Positions 7,754-14,911 of a DNA stretch of 16,491 bases are shown here, one piece after another. The translations under genes were made by a program, and so were the position numbers. The stretch's first letter is position 1, and each line of letters begins with the position of its first letter. This DNA is from an uncultured Lentisphaeria bacterium (GTDB taxonomy: Bacteria > Verrucomicrobiota > Lentisphaeria > Victivallales > Victivallaceae), in contig CASFXO010000210.1 of the NCBI GenBank assembly GCA_949298665.1, positions 1 to 16,491 of the forward strand. The letters run 5' to 3'. The notes beneath the pieces are model-generated. The model searched no databases and was not told where the DNA came from. It saw nothing but the letters and a program-made list of their open reading frames with translations.

Positions 7754-7781
7754 ACCGTTTCCGTTTTGCTGCGGAAACGGT
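7754..7781. terminator. Hairpin between convergent argS and the PPC-protein gene
   Basis: A perfect 10-bp inverted repeat (ACCGTTTCCG at 7754-7763, CGGAAACGGT at 7772-7781) with an 8-base loop lies in the 74-base gap between two convergent genes. No clear T run follows on either strand, so if it terminates transcription it may need Rho or act as a 3'-end stabiliser. Its location at a convergent junction supports a bidirectional 3'-end role. Confidence 0.5.
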
Positions 7782-7800
7782 GGCATGGCGTTTCGGCGGG

Positions 7801-9585
7801 TTATTTTTTCTTCTGGGGACGGTTGTTGCGGATGGCGGTGAAGAGTTCTCCGGCGGTCAGCAGATGCGTGTGGGCGAAGGCCTGAATGAATTCGTCTGCT
7901 GGAATGACCGGATGCCGGACGGTTTTGCCATCGATTTCCGCTTCCACGAAGAGTTCGACGGCACGGGGGGCGGTGGCGGTTGCGGCGCCGGGGAGAAGCG
8001 CCGCGCTCCAGTCGTCGCAATCGGCCGGAATCAGCGGCGTCCCGGCCAACTTCAGCAACCGGTCCGGGACGACGAGATGGATGGGGCCGGAGAATCCTTC
8101 CCGGCGGACGACCCGAAAACGCACCTGCCGGGGCGCATTCCGGGTAAGGTTCAAGCCGGAACCGATCAGGTACACCTGAAAATCCGGGCGCGGCCGGTCG
8201 ATTCGCAGCCGATAGAAATAATCTTCTCCGCCATGCCCGGCGGTGTCCGTCAGCAGGACGCGATATTCTCCCGTTTGCGGCAGATCGCAGGTGATGGCGG
8301 AATCCAGATGCTGGGTGTATTCATCCACCAGCAGCGGCTCCTGCACATCGTCGTTTTCCGCCACCGTCCGTCCGTCCGGTCCGATCAGGGTCAGGTGGGA
8401 ATCCAGCGGTGAGCCGAAACGCCGGGCCTGCACTTCCAGGACGATTTTCTCACCTTCGCGGCCGGAGAAACGGAACGAAGCCGTTTCGCCCGGGCGGTTC
8501 AGCACGCCCCGCACCGCCCCGGGAAACGGCAGCCGTCCGGCGGCCGCGGCGGCGGCAGCCTCCGTTTCCGGCAGAACGGATTGTTCCGGCAGCCCGCGTT
8601 CCGGCGGAACCTTGCCGGGCAGCACCTGCAACCGATAGACGAAATCCTCCCGTCCGCGATACAAATTGTCCCGGATTTCCATCCGGTAAAGGCCGTCGGC
8701 GGGGGCCCGGAACACCATCACGGGATCCGGATGGACCAGATAGTCATCCGCGAACGCCGCTTCCTCGCCTTCCGGCGTCAGCAGCCGCAGGACCGGTTGA
8801 AAATGGCCCGGCACCGCGTCGCCGAGAAACGGCCGCAGCGCCCGCCCGGTCAGAATGAAGGTGTAATCCCGATCCTGCTGCAAAGGGATTGTCACGGTAT
8901 CGGTTTCGCCCGGCATGATCTGTCCGTTGAAGGTGGCGGGAATTTGCTTCAGCCGGTTCGGCGGCGGCAGGGGACGTTTCGGCATGGTGTAGGGCGCTTC
9001 CCGCACCTGGGGGGCGGCGTCCACGTAGAACGGCAGCGGCAGCGTGACCGCCTGATTGCCGCGCCCGGAACGGATCAGCCGGAGTTCCCGCCGCCCGGGA
9101 GCGGCGTCGGGCGCGATGACGATGTCCGCAATCGCCAGCTGCCGGATGGAGGGACTGGCCTGGAGGGCGTTCTTGGGAACGCAGAGGTCGCGGGCGATCA
9201 GGGTGCGTTCCAGCGGCGGCAGGGATTCGAGGCGGTCCCACCACGGGTGTTCGCGCCAGCCGTCGGTGTTTTCCGGGGCGACCGGTGGTTTCTTCCCGTC
9301 TTCGACGGCGTTCAGGCGCTGGATCAGATAACGGCGCTGAGCGGCGGGGGGCGCGGGAAAGGCTTTGACGACCTGCAGTTTTTCGATGGCGACGCCGGAA
9401 CCGGAAACGACGCCGCCGTTCAGCGCGGCCAGGTTCTGGCCGCCGATGAGGACGCGGAGCTTTTCGCCCCGTTGCCCGCCCGCCGGATAAAGATACCCGA
9501 TATAGGGGTCGGGCGCGGCAGACAGGGAAACGGCACCGAACAGTGCCGCGGACAGCAGCAGGGGGAGGCGGAACAGAGATTTCAT
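7801..9585 (-). CDS. Secreted protein with two PPC-like domains (planctomycete type)
   Basis: A 594-residue exported protein with a signal peptide (MKSLFRLPLLLSAALFGAVSL, cleavage probably after residue 24). An IPT/TIG-like beta domain begins near residue 28 (YLYPAGGQRGEKLRVLIGG). Two bacterial pre-peptidase C-terminal (PPC)-like beta domains follow, at about residues 225-325 and 360-470; they end in the related segments DFVYRLQVLPG and DYFYRLRIDRP. No protease or other catalytic domain is visible, so it is probably a binding or accessory protein. It starts 15 bases after the DUF1501 gene, as last gene of a three-gene cluster. Similar proteins occur beside DUF1501 and DUF1549/DUF1553 genes in Planctomycetes and relatives. 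Its exact function is unknown. The strand is supported by signal peptide, domains and operon spacing. Confidence 0.85.
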   Translation of the reverse strand: MKSLFRLPLLLSAALFGAVSLSAAPDPYIGYLYPAGGQRGEKLRVLIGGQNLAALNGGVVSGSGVAIEKLQVVKAFPAPPAAQRRYLIQRLNAVEDGKKPPVAPENTDGWREHPWWDRLESLPPLERTLIARDLCVPKNALQASPSIRQLAIADIVIAPDAAPGRRELRLIRSGRGNQAVTLPLPFYVDAAPQVREAPYTMPKRPLPPPNRLKQIPATFNGQIMPGETDTVTIPLQQDRDYTFILTGRALRPFLGDAVPGHFQPVLRLLTPEGEEAAFADDYLVHPDPVMVFRAPADGLYRMEIRDNLYRGREDFVYRLQVLPGKVPPERGLPEQSVLPETEAAAAAAAGRLPFPGAVRGVLNRPGETASFRFSGREGEKIVLEVQARRFGSPLDSHLTLIGPDGRTVAENDDVQEPLLVDEYTQHLDSAITCDLPQTGEYRVLLTDTAGHGGEDYFYRLRIDRPRPDFQVYLIGSGLNLTRNAPRQVRFRVVRREGFSGPIHLVVPDRLLKLAGTPLIPADCDDWSAALLPGAATATAPRAVELFVEAEIDGKTVRHPVIPADEFIQAFAHTHLLTAGELFTAIRNNRPQKKK

Positions 9586-9600
9586 GACGGCATTCTCCTT

Positions 9601-10917
9601 TCAGGACCGGTACAGTTCCCGGAGACGTCCGGCCGCGGATTCCGGCGGCAGCACGGGGACGTCCAGCCCGATCGGGTTCGGCAGTTTCCCGTCCGGATCG
9701 ATGCCGCAGAGTTCGTAGATGCTGCCGAGCATATCCTGCGGACTGACGGGACGCGAAACGACTTTGGCGGCGTATTCATCGGACTCGCCCACGACCTTGC
9801 CCCCGGCGAAACCGCCTCCGGCCACCAGGCAGGAGAAACAGTGCGGATAATGGTTGCGGCCGCCGTTCCAGGGGGCGTCCCAGTCCACTTTCGGCGTGCG
9901 GCCGAATTCACCGGTCCACCAGATGATGGTGCTGTCCAGCAGGCCGCGCTCGTGCAGATCCGAAATCAGCGCGGCGGTGGCTTTGTCCATCTCCGCGGCC
10001 TTGGTTTTCATGGTTTCGAAGTGGCGTTTGTGCGTATCCCAGCCCTGCGCGTTGATGGTGATGTAGGGCACGCCGGCCTCCACCAGGCGGCGGGCGGTGA
10101 GGAACGACTGGCCCAGCGTGGTCATGCCGTATCGTTCCCGCATGGTCCGGGGTTCCAGCGCCAGATCAAAGACCTTGGCGGCGTCCCCCTCCACGATGCG
10201 GCGGGCGCCGATTCCGGCGTCGTCGAAATGTTTCAGCTCTTCCACGCCGGCGGCGGCGCGTCCGAAGGTATCCAGCCGTTCCAGGAGGTCGAATCGTTTC
10301 CGCAGCGCCTCCGGACTCAAGCCTCCCGGAGGGACGATGCCGTCGACGATGAATTTTTCCGCCGCCGGATTGCCGCCGGTCACCAGCGGGCTGTAGCGTT
10401 CATTGAGAAAGCCCACCTCGGAAAAGCGTCCCTTGGGAACGGTCAGAATGACATACGGCGGGAGGTCCCCCCGGTAGTTTTCCGCCTTGAACATGGCGAT
10501 GACCGCGCCGATGGCGGGAAACACCTGGCCGCCGCCGGGATTGCGCCCGGTCTGCATCAGATAAGTGGCGGTTTCATGCCCCGGGTGGGGATGGGTCATG
10601 GTGCGGATCAGGGAATATTTGTCGGCATGTTGAGCCAGCAAGGGGAAAAACTCGCTGATCTCGATGCCGGGCACGTTGGTCGGAATGGCCTTGAAGCCGC
10701 CGTTGTAATCCCGCGGCGCTCCGGGTTTGGGGTCGAAGGTTTCCAGCTGGCTCGGGCCGCCCCAGACCCAGACTTCGATGACGGATTTCGCCCGCGGCCG
10801 GGGGGGCGGGGCGATTTTGCCACCCGCCCACGCGGACAGGGGACGCCCGGCGAAATGGGCGACGGCCCCCAGCGTGGTGAAGGCGGCACAGGTTTTCAGA
10901 AAGTCACGCCGATTCAT
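9601..10917 (-). CDS. Tat-exported DUF1501 family protein
   Basis: A 438-residue protein starting MNRRDFLKTCAAF; the RRDFLK at residues 3-8 is a twin-arginine (Tat) export signal followed by a hydrophobic stretch. The mature part matches DUF1501, which belongs to the alkaline phosphatase/sulfatase-like superfamily. Visible family pieces are WGGPSQLETFDPKPGAP, TMTHPHPGHETATYLMQTG, AQGWDTHKRHFE, and WWTGEFGRTPKVDW followed by GGRNHYPHCFSCLVAGGG. The His and Asp residues in these motifs are candidate metal ligands. An upstream ATG at 11004 would add 29 residues, hide the Tat signal and overlap the preceding gene, so 10917 is the better start. It lies 20 bases after the DUF1549/DUF1553 gene. Its substrate is unknown; sulfated-glycan breakdown is only a guess. 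Confidence 0.9.
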   Translation of the reverse strand: MNRRDFLKTCAAFTTLGAVAHFAGRPLSAWAGGKIAPPPRPRAKSVIEVWVWGGPSQLETFDPKPGAPRDYNGGFKAIPTNVPGIEISEFFPLLAQHADKYSLIRTMTHPHPGHETATYLMQTGRNPGGGQVFPAIGAVIAMFKAENYRGDLPPYVILTVPKGRFSEVGFLNERYSPLVTGGNPAAEKFIVDGIVPPGGLSPEALRKRFDLLERLDTFGRAAAGVEELKHFDDAGIGARRIVEGDAAKVFDLALEPRTMRERYGMTTLGQSFLTARRLVEAGVPYITINAQGWDTHKRHFETMKTKAAEMDKATAALISDLHERGLLDSTIIWWTGEFGRTPKVDWDAPWNGGRNHYPHCFSCLVAGGGFAGGKVVGESDEYAAKVVSRPVSPQDMLGSIYELCGIDPDGKLPNPIGLDVPVLPPESAAGRLRELYRS

Positions 10918-10937
10918 GGTATGTATGGTCCCTGCGG

Positions 10938-12539
10938 TCAATGTTGATACAGAAATTCCTTGCTGTTCAGCAGCACCCAGCACAGATCCTGCAGAAAGAG
11001 CCATTTTTCCTTCCCTCCCGCGGGATAGGCGCGGCGCAGCGTCTGTTGCTCCTCCGGGGAGGGGTAGCGCGAGTAAAACAGCAGATACAACCGCTCCATC
11101 TGGGCGGGAAATGCGCGCCCCCGCACCTTCCAGACGCCGGGGATTCTGCCCATTTTCCGGTACAGTTCTCCGGAGTTGAAGAGGTACAGCCGCTGTTCGG
11201 CACTGATCCGGTTGTTGCGCTCGGCGACCGTGCCGTCGTCGCGGGAGGGACGCCCGAAAAGACCGAGAAACCGGCTGCTGATGGAGCCGTCGGCCAGCAG
11301 CACGGTCCGTTCCTGCTTCGGAATGAAACTGAAAGGTTCCGGAATGACGCTGGAGTAGGCGGACGGATTGCCGGAAAGCGTGCCGATGACGTCGTCCAGC
11401 ACTTCGGCGTCCAGACGGCGCAGCGGAAATTGCGCAAACGTGCGCTCCGCGCGCCCGGCGTGTTCCCGGTCGACGTCTTCCGCCGGCAGCGGCGAGGCCC
11501 GGAACGGCGCGGAGAGCACGATCCGGCGGCAGAGTTCCCGGAAGTCGTATCCGCCTTCCGCGAATTCCCGCGCCAGCAGTTTCCCGGGTTCCGGCAGGGC
11601 TTCCGGCCCCGGGCGGGGCAGATCATCGCCGCTGCCGCCGTTCAGGCCGCGACCGAAGAACCAGCTCCAGGTACGGTTGACCGTGGCGGCGGCGAAGACC
11701 TGTCGTGCCGGAGCGAAGGCGTAATCGGCCAGCGTCGCGCGGCGGTCCCCGCCCGGGCGGACGGTGACGGAGGTACCGTCCGGCAGCGTCAGGGAGACGG
11801 GGGCGGTTTCGGGAAGGACGAAGACGATCTCCTCCTTCCACTCCCAGGTTTTTTTGTAACGGATCCGGGAAAAAAACGACTCCAGCGCCTGCTGATCCTG
11901 TTCCGGCCACTGTTCGGTCCGGCAGCCGAACAGCGTCAGCGCAATGTTCCGGGAAAGTCCGCGCGGGGTACGGTCCGCCGCCGCCCGCAGAAAGTTGACT
12001 TCCGGATCGCGGAAATTACTGCCGGTGCCCAGCAGCAGGCGCCGGAAAAGACGGTCCAGCGGTTCGTTCCGGGACAGGCTCCGGTGCAGCAGCCGGTGGT
12101 AGGCATAAACGGCGTTGGGCCAGAGATTGATGGGAAACTCCGATTTGATGCGCAGCGCGTCGGCCCATTTCATCGACCAGAAGGCCGGAAAATCCGGAGC
12201 ATGCAGCAGTCGTTCGACCAGGTTTTCGTATTTGTCCGGCGCCGTATCCCGGAGGTAGGCTTCCGCCTCCTCCGGCGTCGGCAAGCGTCCGGCCAGCGCC
12301 AGGTGGACCCGGCGCAGCTGGACGGCGTCCGCGGCTTCCCGCGGCACGGGCAGGGATTGACTGCGCCAGAACTCGGCGAACCGGTGATCCAGCGGGGTGC
12401 GGAGCGGGACCGGGGTTTCCTTTTCAAACAGGCTCCGTTCCGTTTCGCCCGCGGCCGCTCCGGCGGGAAACAGGAGCGCCGGCAGCACCGGCAGCAGCAC
12501 CGCGATGAAGCGCATGAATGGTTTTCCGATTTTTCGCAT
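10938..12539 (-). CDS. Secreted DUF1549/DUF1553 protein lacking a cytochrome domain
   Basis: A 533-residue exported protein with an N-terminal signal peptide (hydrophobic core FIAVLLPVLPALLFPAG, residues 11-27). DUF1549 covers about residues 50-240, including VQLRRVHLALAGRLPTPEEA and FWSMKWADALRIKSEF. DUF1553 covers about 260-530, including VNRTWSWFFGRGLN, GGYDFRELCRRIVLSAPFR and FPLRRLDAEVLDDVIGTL. Many relatives are over 700 residues and carry a planctomycete-type haem domain; no CxxCH motif is present here, so this is a short, apparently haem-free form. ATG at 12539 is chosen, with AAGGA about 12 bases upstream on the coding strand; ATG at 12515 is an alternative. It is the first gene of a three-gene cluster with DUF1501 and PPC-like partners. 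Biochemical function is unknown. Confidence 0.87.
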   Translation of the reverse strand: MRKIGKPFMRFIAVLLPVLPALLFPAGAAAGETERSLFEKETPVPLRTPLDHRFAEFWRSQSLPVPREAADAVQLRRVHLALAGRLPTPEEAEAYLRDTAPDKYENLVERLLHAPDFPAFWSMKWADALRIKSEFPINLWPNAVYAYHRLLHRSLSRNEPLDRLFRRLLLGTGSNFRDPEVNFLRAAADRTPRGLSRNIALTLFGCRTEQWPEQDQQALESFFSRIRYKKTWEWKEEIVFVLPETAPVSLTLPDGTSVTVRPGGDRRATLADYAFAPARQVFAAATVNRTWSWFFGRGLNGGSGDDLPRPGPEALPEPGKLLAREFAEGGYDFRELCRRIVLSAPFRASPLPAEDVDREHAGRAERTFAQFPLRRLDAEVLDDVIGTLSGNPSAYSSVIPEPFSFIPKQERTVLLADGSISSRFLGLFGRPSRDDGTVAERNNRISAEQRLYLFNSGELYRKMGRIPGVWKVRGRAFPAQMERLYLLFYSRYPSPEEQQTLRRAYPAGGKEKWLFLQDLCWVLLNSKEFLYQH

Positions 12540-12561
12540 GTTCGAGTGGTTTCCTTCTCCG

Positions 12562-12576
12562 GCGCGATGATCGCGC
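12562..12576. promoter_or_regulatory. 15-bp palindrome upstream of the DUF1549/DUF1553 gene
   Basis: GCGCGAT and ATCGCGC form perfect 7-base arms around a single G at 12569. It lies 22 bases before the start codon of the DUF1549/DUF1553 gene, in the 53-base gap after the RidA-like gene. The arms are too close to form a stable RNA hairpin loop, so a dimeric repressor site is the more natural reading. No regulator is identified. Confidence 0.3.
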
Positions 12577-12592
12577 GGGAGCGTATGATGTT

Positions 12593-13705
12593 TTATCCGA
12601 GCGGTTTGAAGCGATGATCGCCGCGGGGATGCACGGCGACACCTTCCATCTCCACCAGCCAGCCGGGACGGCAGACCGGAGCTTTGACCATGATGCGCGG
12701 CAACGCGGGGGGCAGAAGCGAACCGAGAATCTCTTCCACCGCCCCGGCATCGGCAGCGTCGCGCAGGTAGACGACGGCAAGTTTCAGGTCATTCAGGGAA
12801 CCCTCTCCCTCATGCAGCAGCGCGGAAAAGTTCTCCACCATCCGTCGGGTCTGGCGCCGGACGTCGCCGGGGTGGACGATCCGGCCCTCCCGGTCGATGC
12901 TGGCGGTTCCCGACAGATGGAGCCAGGAACGGTCGCCGAAGAGGATTCGGACGCCGCGCTCGAACGTGACTCCATAAACATGGGTCGGCGAAAGAAATTC
13001 CGGAGCGCGCAGATAGACCACCTGTTCCGGCTGCAACCCCCACAGGGCCAGCGACTCCATCTGCACCAGCCGGGACGGCGCGGCGGCCTGAGCCTCGATG
13101 CCGGTGCTGGTGATGTAATGGGTTTTCTCCGTCAAGCCCTCTGCACGAAAGAATTCCCGGCGTCCCCTGACCAGTCCGGCGTAATGATTGTCCACGTCCC
13201 GGCAATAGATCCAGGTGCGATGGACGTTCTCCGCCAGAGTGCCGTTCCGTTGCGTGAGCGCGGCGCACAGGGCCTGAAATTCCTCCGTCATCTGTTGTTC
13301 GCTGGTCGCCGATTGCAGACGGGAGCGGCGAAAGGTGAGCAGATGATAATGCTGGAGGATTTGTTCGGTGATGCTGCCGTCTTCCGTCTGTTGACGGATT
13401 ACCGGCGATGATGAATCCAGCAGCCAGGCGGTGGTGGCCAGACGGCTGCCGCCCGTCGGCGGTTGTCCCACCATCAGCACGGAATCCGCATCGTCGCCGA
13501 GCAGCTTCCGAAGCGGTTCCGCCTGATTGGCGATGTCGCTCAGGTGAAAGCGCCAGTACAATGGCCGGTGTCCGGCAAAAAGCGTCCGGCAGGATGCCAC
13601 CAGCGCGCGCGCTTCCGTTATGAAATCTTCACCCGGGCGGGACCGGGCCGCGATGAACGTTTCGCCGACGGTCTCCGCAGATGCCGGATAACTCAGATGT
13701 TTCAT
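12593..13705 (-). CDS. RidA-superfamily protein resembling FkbO/Hyg5 chorismatases
   Basis: A 370-residue cytoplasmic-looking protein without signal peptide. The pattern recalls the chorismatase (FkbO/Hyg5) branch of the YjgF/RidA superfamily: ENVHRTWIYCRDVDNHYAG at residues 159-177, THVYGVTFERG at 241-251, LHLSGTASIDREG at 262-274, and VCRPGWLVEMEGVAV at 344-358. The last contains glutamates 352 and 354, in the region of the catalytic Glu of that family. Chorismatases hydrolyse chorismate to dihydroxycyclohexadiene carboxylate or hydroxybenzoate, but many related genes of unknown function exist, so the activity here is not established. No aromatic or secondary-metabolite genes are nearby. 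A palindrome sits directly before the start codon; the ribosome-binding site is weak. It lies 53 bases upstream of the DUF cluster on the same strand and may be co-transcribed. Confidence 0.75.
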   Translation of the reverse strand: MKHLSYPASAETVGETFIAARSRPGEDFITEARALVASCRTLFAGHRPLYWRFHLSDIANQAEPLRKLLGDDADSVLMVGQPPTGGSRLATTAWLLDSSSPVIRQQTEDGSITEQILQHYHLLTFRRSRLQSATSEQQMTEEFQALCAALTQRNGTLAENVHRTWIYCRDVDNHYAGLVRGRREFFRAEGLTEKTHYITSTGIEAQAAAPSRLVQMESLALWGLQPEQVVYLRAPEFLSPTHVYGVTFERGVRILFGDRSWLHLSGTASIDREGRIVHPGDVRRQTRRMVENFSALLHEGEGSLNDLKLAVVYLRDAADAGAVEEILGSLLPPALPRIMVKAPVCRPGWLVEMEGVAVHPRGDHRFKPLG

Positions 13706-13706
13706 A

Positions 13707-13719
13707 TGTTACCGTAACA
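13707..13719. promoter_or_regulatory. TGTTAC-C-GTAACA palindrome at the RidA-like gene start
   Basis: A 13-bp palindrome with 6-base arms sits two bases upstream of the start codon at 13705, where a bound repressor would block the ribosome-binding and transcription-start region. The half-sites resemble those bound by some LacI-family regulators such as GntR of E. coli, but the centre is one base instead of the usual even spacing. An operator is inferred, not shown. Confidence 0.35.
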
Positions 13720-13780
13720 GAGTTGAAATCAAGCGGAAAATTTTTGCTGCGGTGAAAGAAAACTCTCTTTCCCCCCCGCT

Positions 13781-13797
13781 TCCGGGCAATTCCCGGA
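13781..13797 (-). terminator. Possible 3' hairpin of the poly-proline protein gene
   Basis: A 6-bp stem (TCCGGG at 13781-13786, CCCGGA at 13792-13797) with a 5-base loop lies 45 bases past the stop of the poly-proline protein gene, which is on the minus strand. A T-rich stretch (TTTTCTTTC on the minus strand) follows about 20 bases later, beyond a run of seven G. This is a weak terminator candidate. The remainder of the 136-base gap 13706-13841 holds a small GAAAGA/TCTTTC hairpin (13754-13771) and no gene. Confidence 0.3.
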
Positions 13798-13841
13798 TCC
13801 GCCGCTGCCGCAGGCGCCGTCCGCCCGCAGCGAAGAGGCGA

Positions 13842-14417
13842 TTAATGCACCGGCTTTTCCTTGCGCTCCAGGCGTCTTCTCACGGTATCCTGAATCACCC
13901 GGTCGGCATTCTTTTCGCGCTTGGCCAACTCCTGAGAGAGCCAGTCCAGTCTGCGCCTGGTCTCTTCCAGATGGCGGCGATTTTCATCCAGGCGTTTCTG
14001 ATAGCCTTCCCGGACCATGGCGGTGATTTCCGCTTCGATGGCGGGGCGTTCGGCGGGCGCGGCCTTGTGGTAGGCCTCCACCAGCGCCTTGAGTTTCTGT
14101 TCCCGTTCACGCTCGGCCTTGCGCAACGCGTCCACTTTGGCCTGCAGCTGAAGACGAAATTCGTCGGGATCTTTCGCCTGTAATTCCATCATGGCTTTGC
14201 GTTCCTGAGGATTCAGCATGGAGAAGACCCGCCAGATGGCGGCATTCCCGGGACGTCCGCCTTTGCCTTTCGGCTGAAAATCCGGCGGCGGTGGCGGCGG
14301 CGGCGGCGGAACGAATTCTTCCGCTTTTTGAGCTTCTTCACCCACTTCCGCCCGGAGCGGCGACAGCGGAGAGCCCAGCAGCAGAAGAAGCACAACTGAA
14401 ATTCTGAAACCCATCAT
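13842..14417 (-). CDS. Small exported coiled-coil protein with nine-proline tract (CpxP/ZraP-like shape)
   Basis: A 191-residue protein from the ATG at 14417, with AGGA seven bases upstream; a longer start at 14456 would overlap the anti-sigma gene. Residues 1-23 form a signal peptide (hydrophobic SVVLLLLLGSPLSPL). Residues 37-45 are nine consecutive prolines, followed by a Gly/Lys-rich linker. The rest (about 66-188) is a highly charged helical region with MLNPQERKAMMELQ then long Lys/Arg/Glu heptad-like stretches. The layout of signal peptide, short LNPQER-type motif and long helices resembles periplasmic stress sensors such as CpxP, Spy or ZraP, though homology is not certain. It is 29 bases downstream of the anti-sigma gene, so it is likely the output or ligand of that sigma system. 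Translation of the proline run should depend on EF-P. Confidence 0.75.
   Translation of the reverse strand: MMGFRISVVLLLLLGSPLSPLRAEVGEEAQKAEEFVPPPPPPPPPDFQPKGKGGRPGNAAIWRVFSMLNPQERKAMMELQAKDPDEFRLQLQAKVDALRKAEREREQKLKALVEAYHKAAPAERPAIEAEITAMVREGYQKRLDENRRHLEETRRRLDWLSQELAKREKNADRVIQDTVRRRLERKEKPVH
14283..14309 (-). repeat. Trinucleotide repeat encoding nine prolines
   Basis: Nine proline codons in a row, (CCG)5 CCA (CCG)3 on the coding strand, form a near-perfect trinucleotide repeat. Slippage here would change the proline number without breaking the frame. Confidence 0.9.
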
Positions 14418-14446
14418 GCCGATTCCTGTTTGATCCCTTGTCTTGT

Positions 14447-14911
14447 TCAAATCCAATTATTCAATGCGTACTGACGCGAATTCAACTCCTGGTCCAGACA
14501 ATAGGATTCCTGTTCCAGCTGCGTCCAGTCCATCAGTGTCGGCGGGGTTTCGGAAACCGTCGCCGCCACCGGCGGCGCGGCCGGACGCTGCAGGTTTTCA
14601 CCGTCACCGGTCAGGCGGACGGCAATCAATACCGCCGCGGCAGCCGCAGCGGAGGCCGGCAGAATCCGGCGCAGGATCACTGCCGCCAGACGCCGCCGTT
14701 TCCGGTCCTCGCGAACGGCCCGGAAGACCCGGTCGTCCAGTGCCGGAGCCGGTTCCGGCGCGACCGGCAGGGCCTCGCCGCACAGAAGCTCCGCATCCCG
14801 GCGCAGGGCGGCACATGCCGGACACTGCGCCACGTGCGCCGCCGCCTCCCCGGTGAGCGGGGAATCCGTGTCCAGCACGGTTTCGAGATATTTGTTGCAG
14901 AGTTCTTTCAT
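14447..14911 (-). CDS. Membrane anti-sigma factor with zinc-binding (ZAS) motif
   Basis: A 154-residue protein with the ZAS-type motif HVAQCPAC: His26, Cys30 and Cys33 (HxxxCxxC). A hydrophobic Ala-rich segment at about residues 83-100 (LPASAAAAAAVLIAVRL) is the likely single membrane helix. The remaining 54 residues would face the periplasm. In the family such proteins hold an ECF sigma factor at the membrane through the zinc domain and release it upon an envelope signal. The start overlaps the sigma-factor stop by 4 bases (ATGA), indicating translational coupling. A periplasmic poly-proline protein follows. The target is assumed to be the adjacent sigma factor. Confidence 0.87.
   Translation of the reverse strand: MKELCNKYLETVLDTDSPLTGEAAAHVAQCPACAALRRDAELLCGEALPVAPEPAPALDDRVFRAVREDRKRRRLAAVILRRILPASAAAAAAVLIAVRLTGDGENLQRPAAPPVAATVSETPPTLMDWTQLEQESYCLDQELNSRQYALNNWI

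Noticed and set aside
5894..8020. 708-residue open frame on the minus strand across argS
   Set aside because: It is antisense to argS, whose motifs (HLGH, KMKSR, DALR domain) are unmistakable. The frame is long because GC-rich codon bias removes stops, and the translation is Arg/His/Pro/Gln-rich with no recognisable domain.
8581..10947. 788-residue open frame on the plus strand
   Set aside because: Antisense to the PPC-like and DUF1501 genes. It has no signal, domain or ribosome-binding support, whereas the minus strand has signal peptides, family motifs and operon spacing.
10941..12617. 558-residue open frame on the plus strand
   Set aside because: Antisense to the DUF1549/DUF1553 gene, which carries a signal peptide and both family domains.
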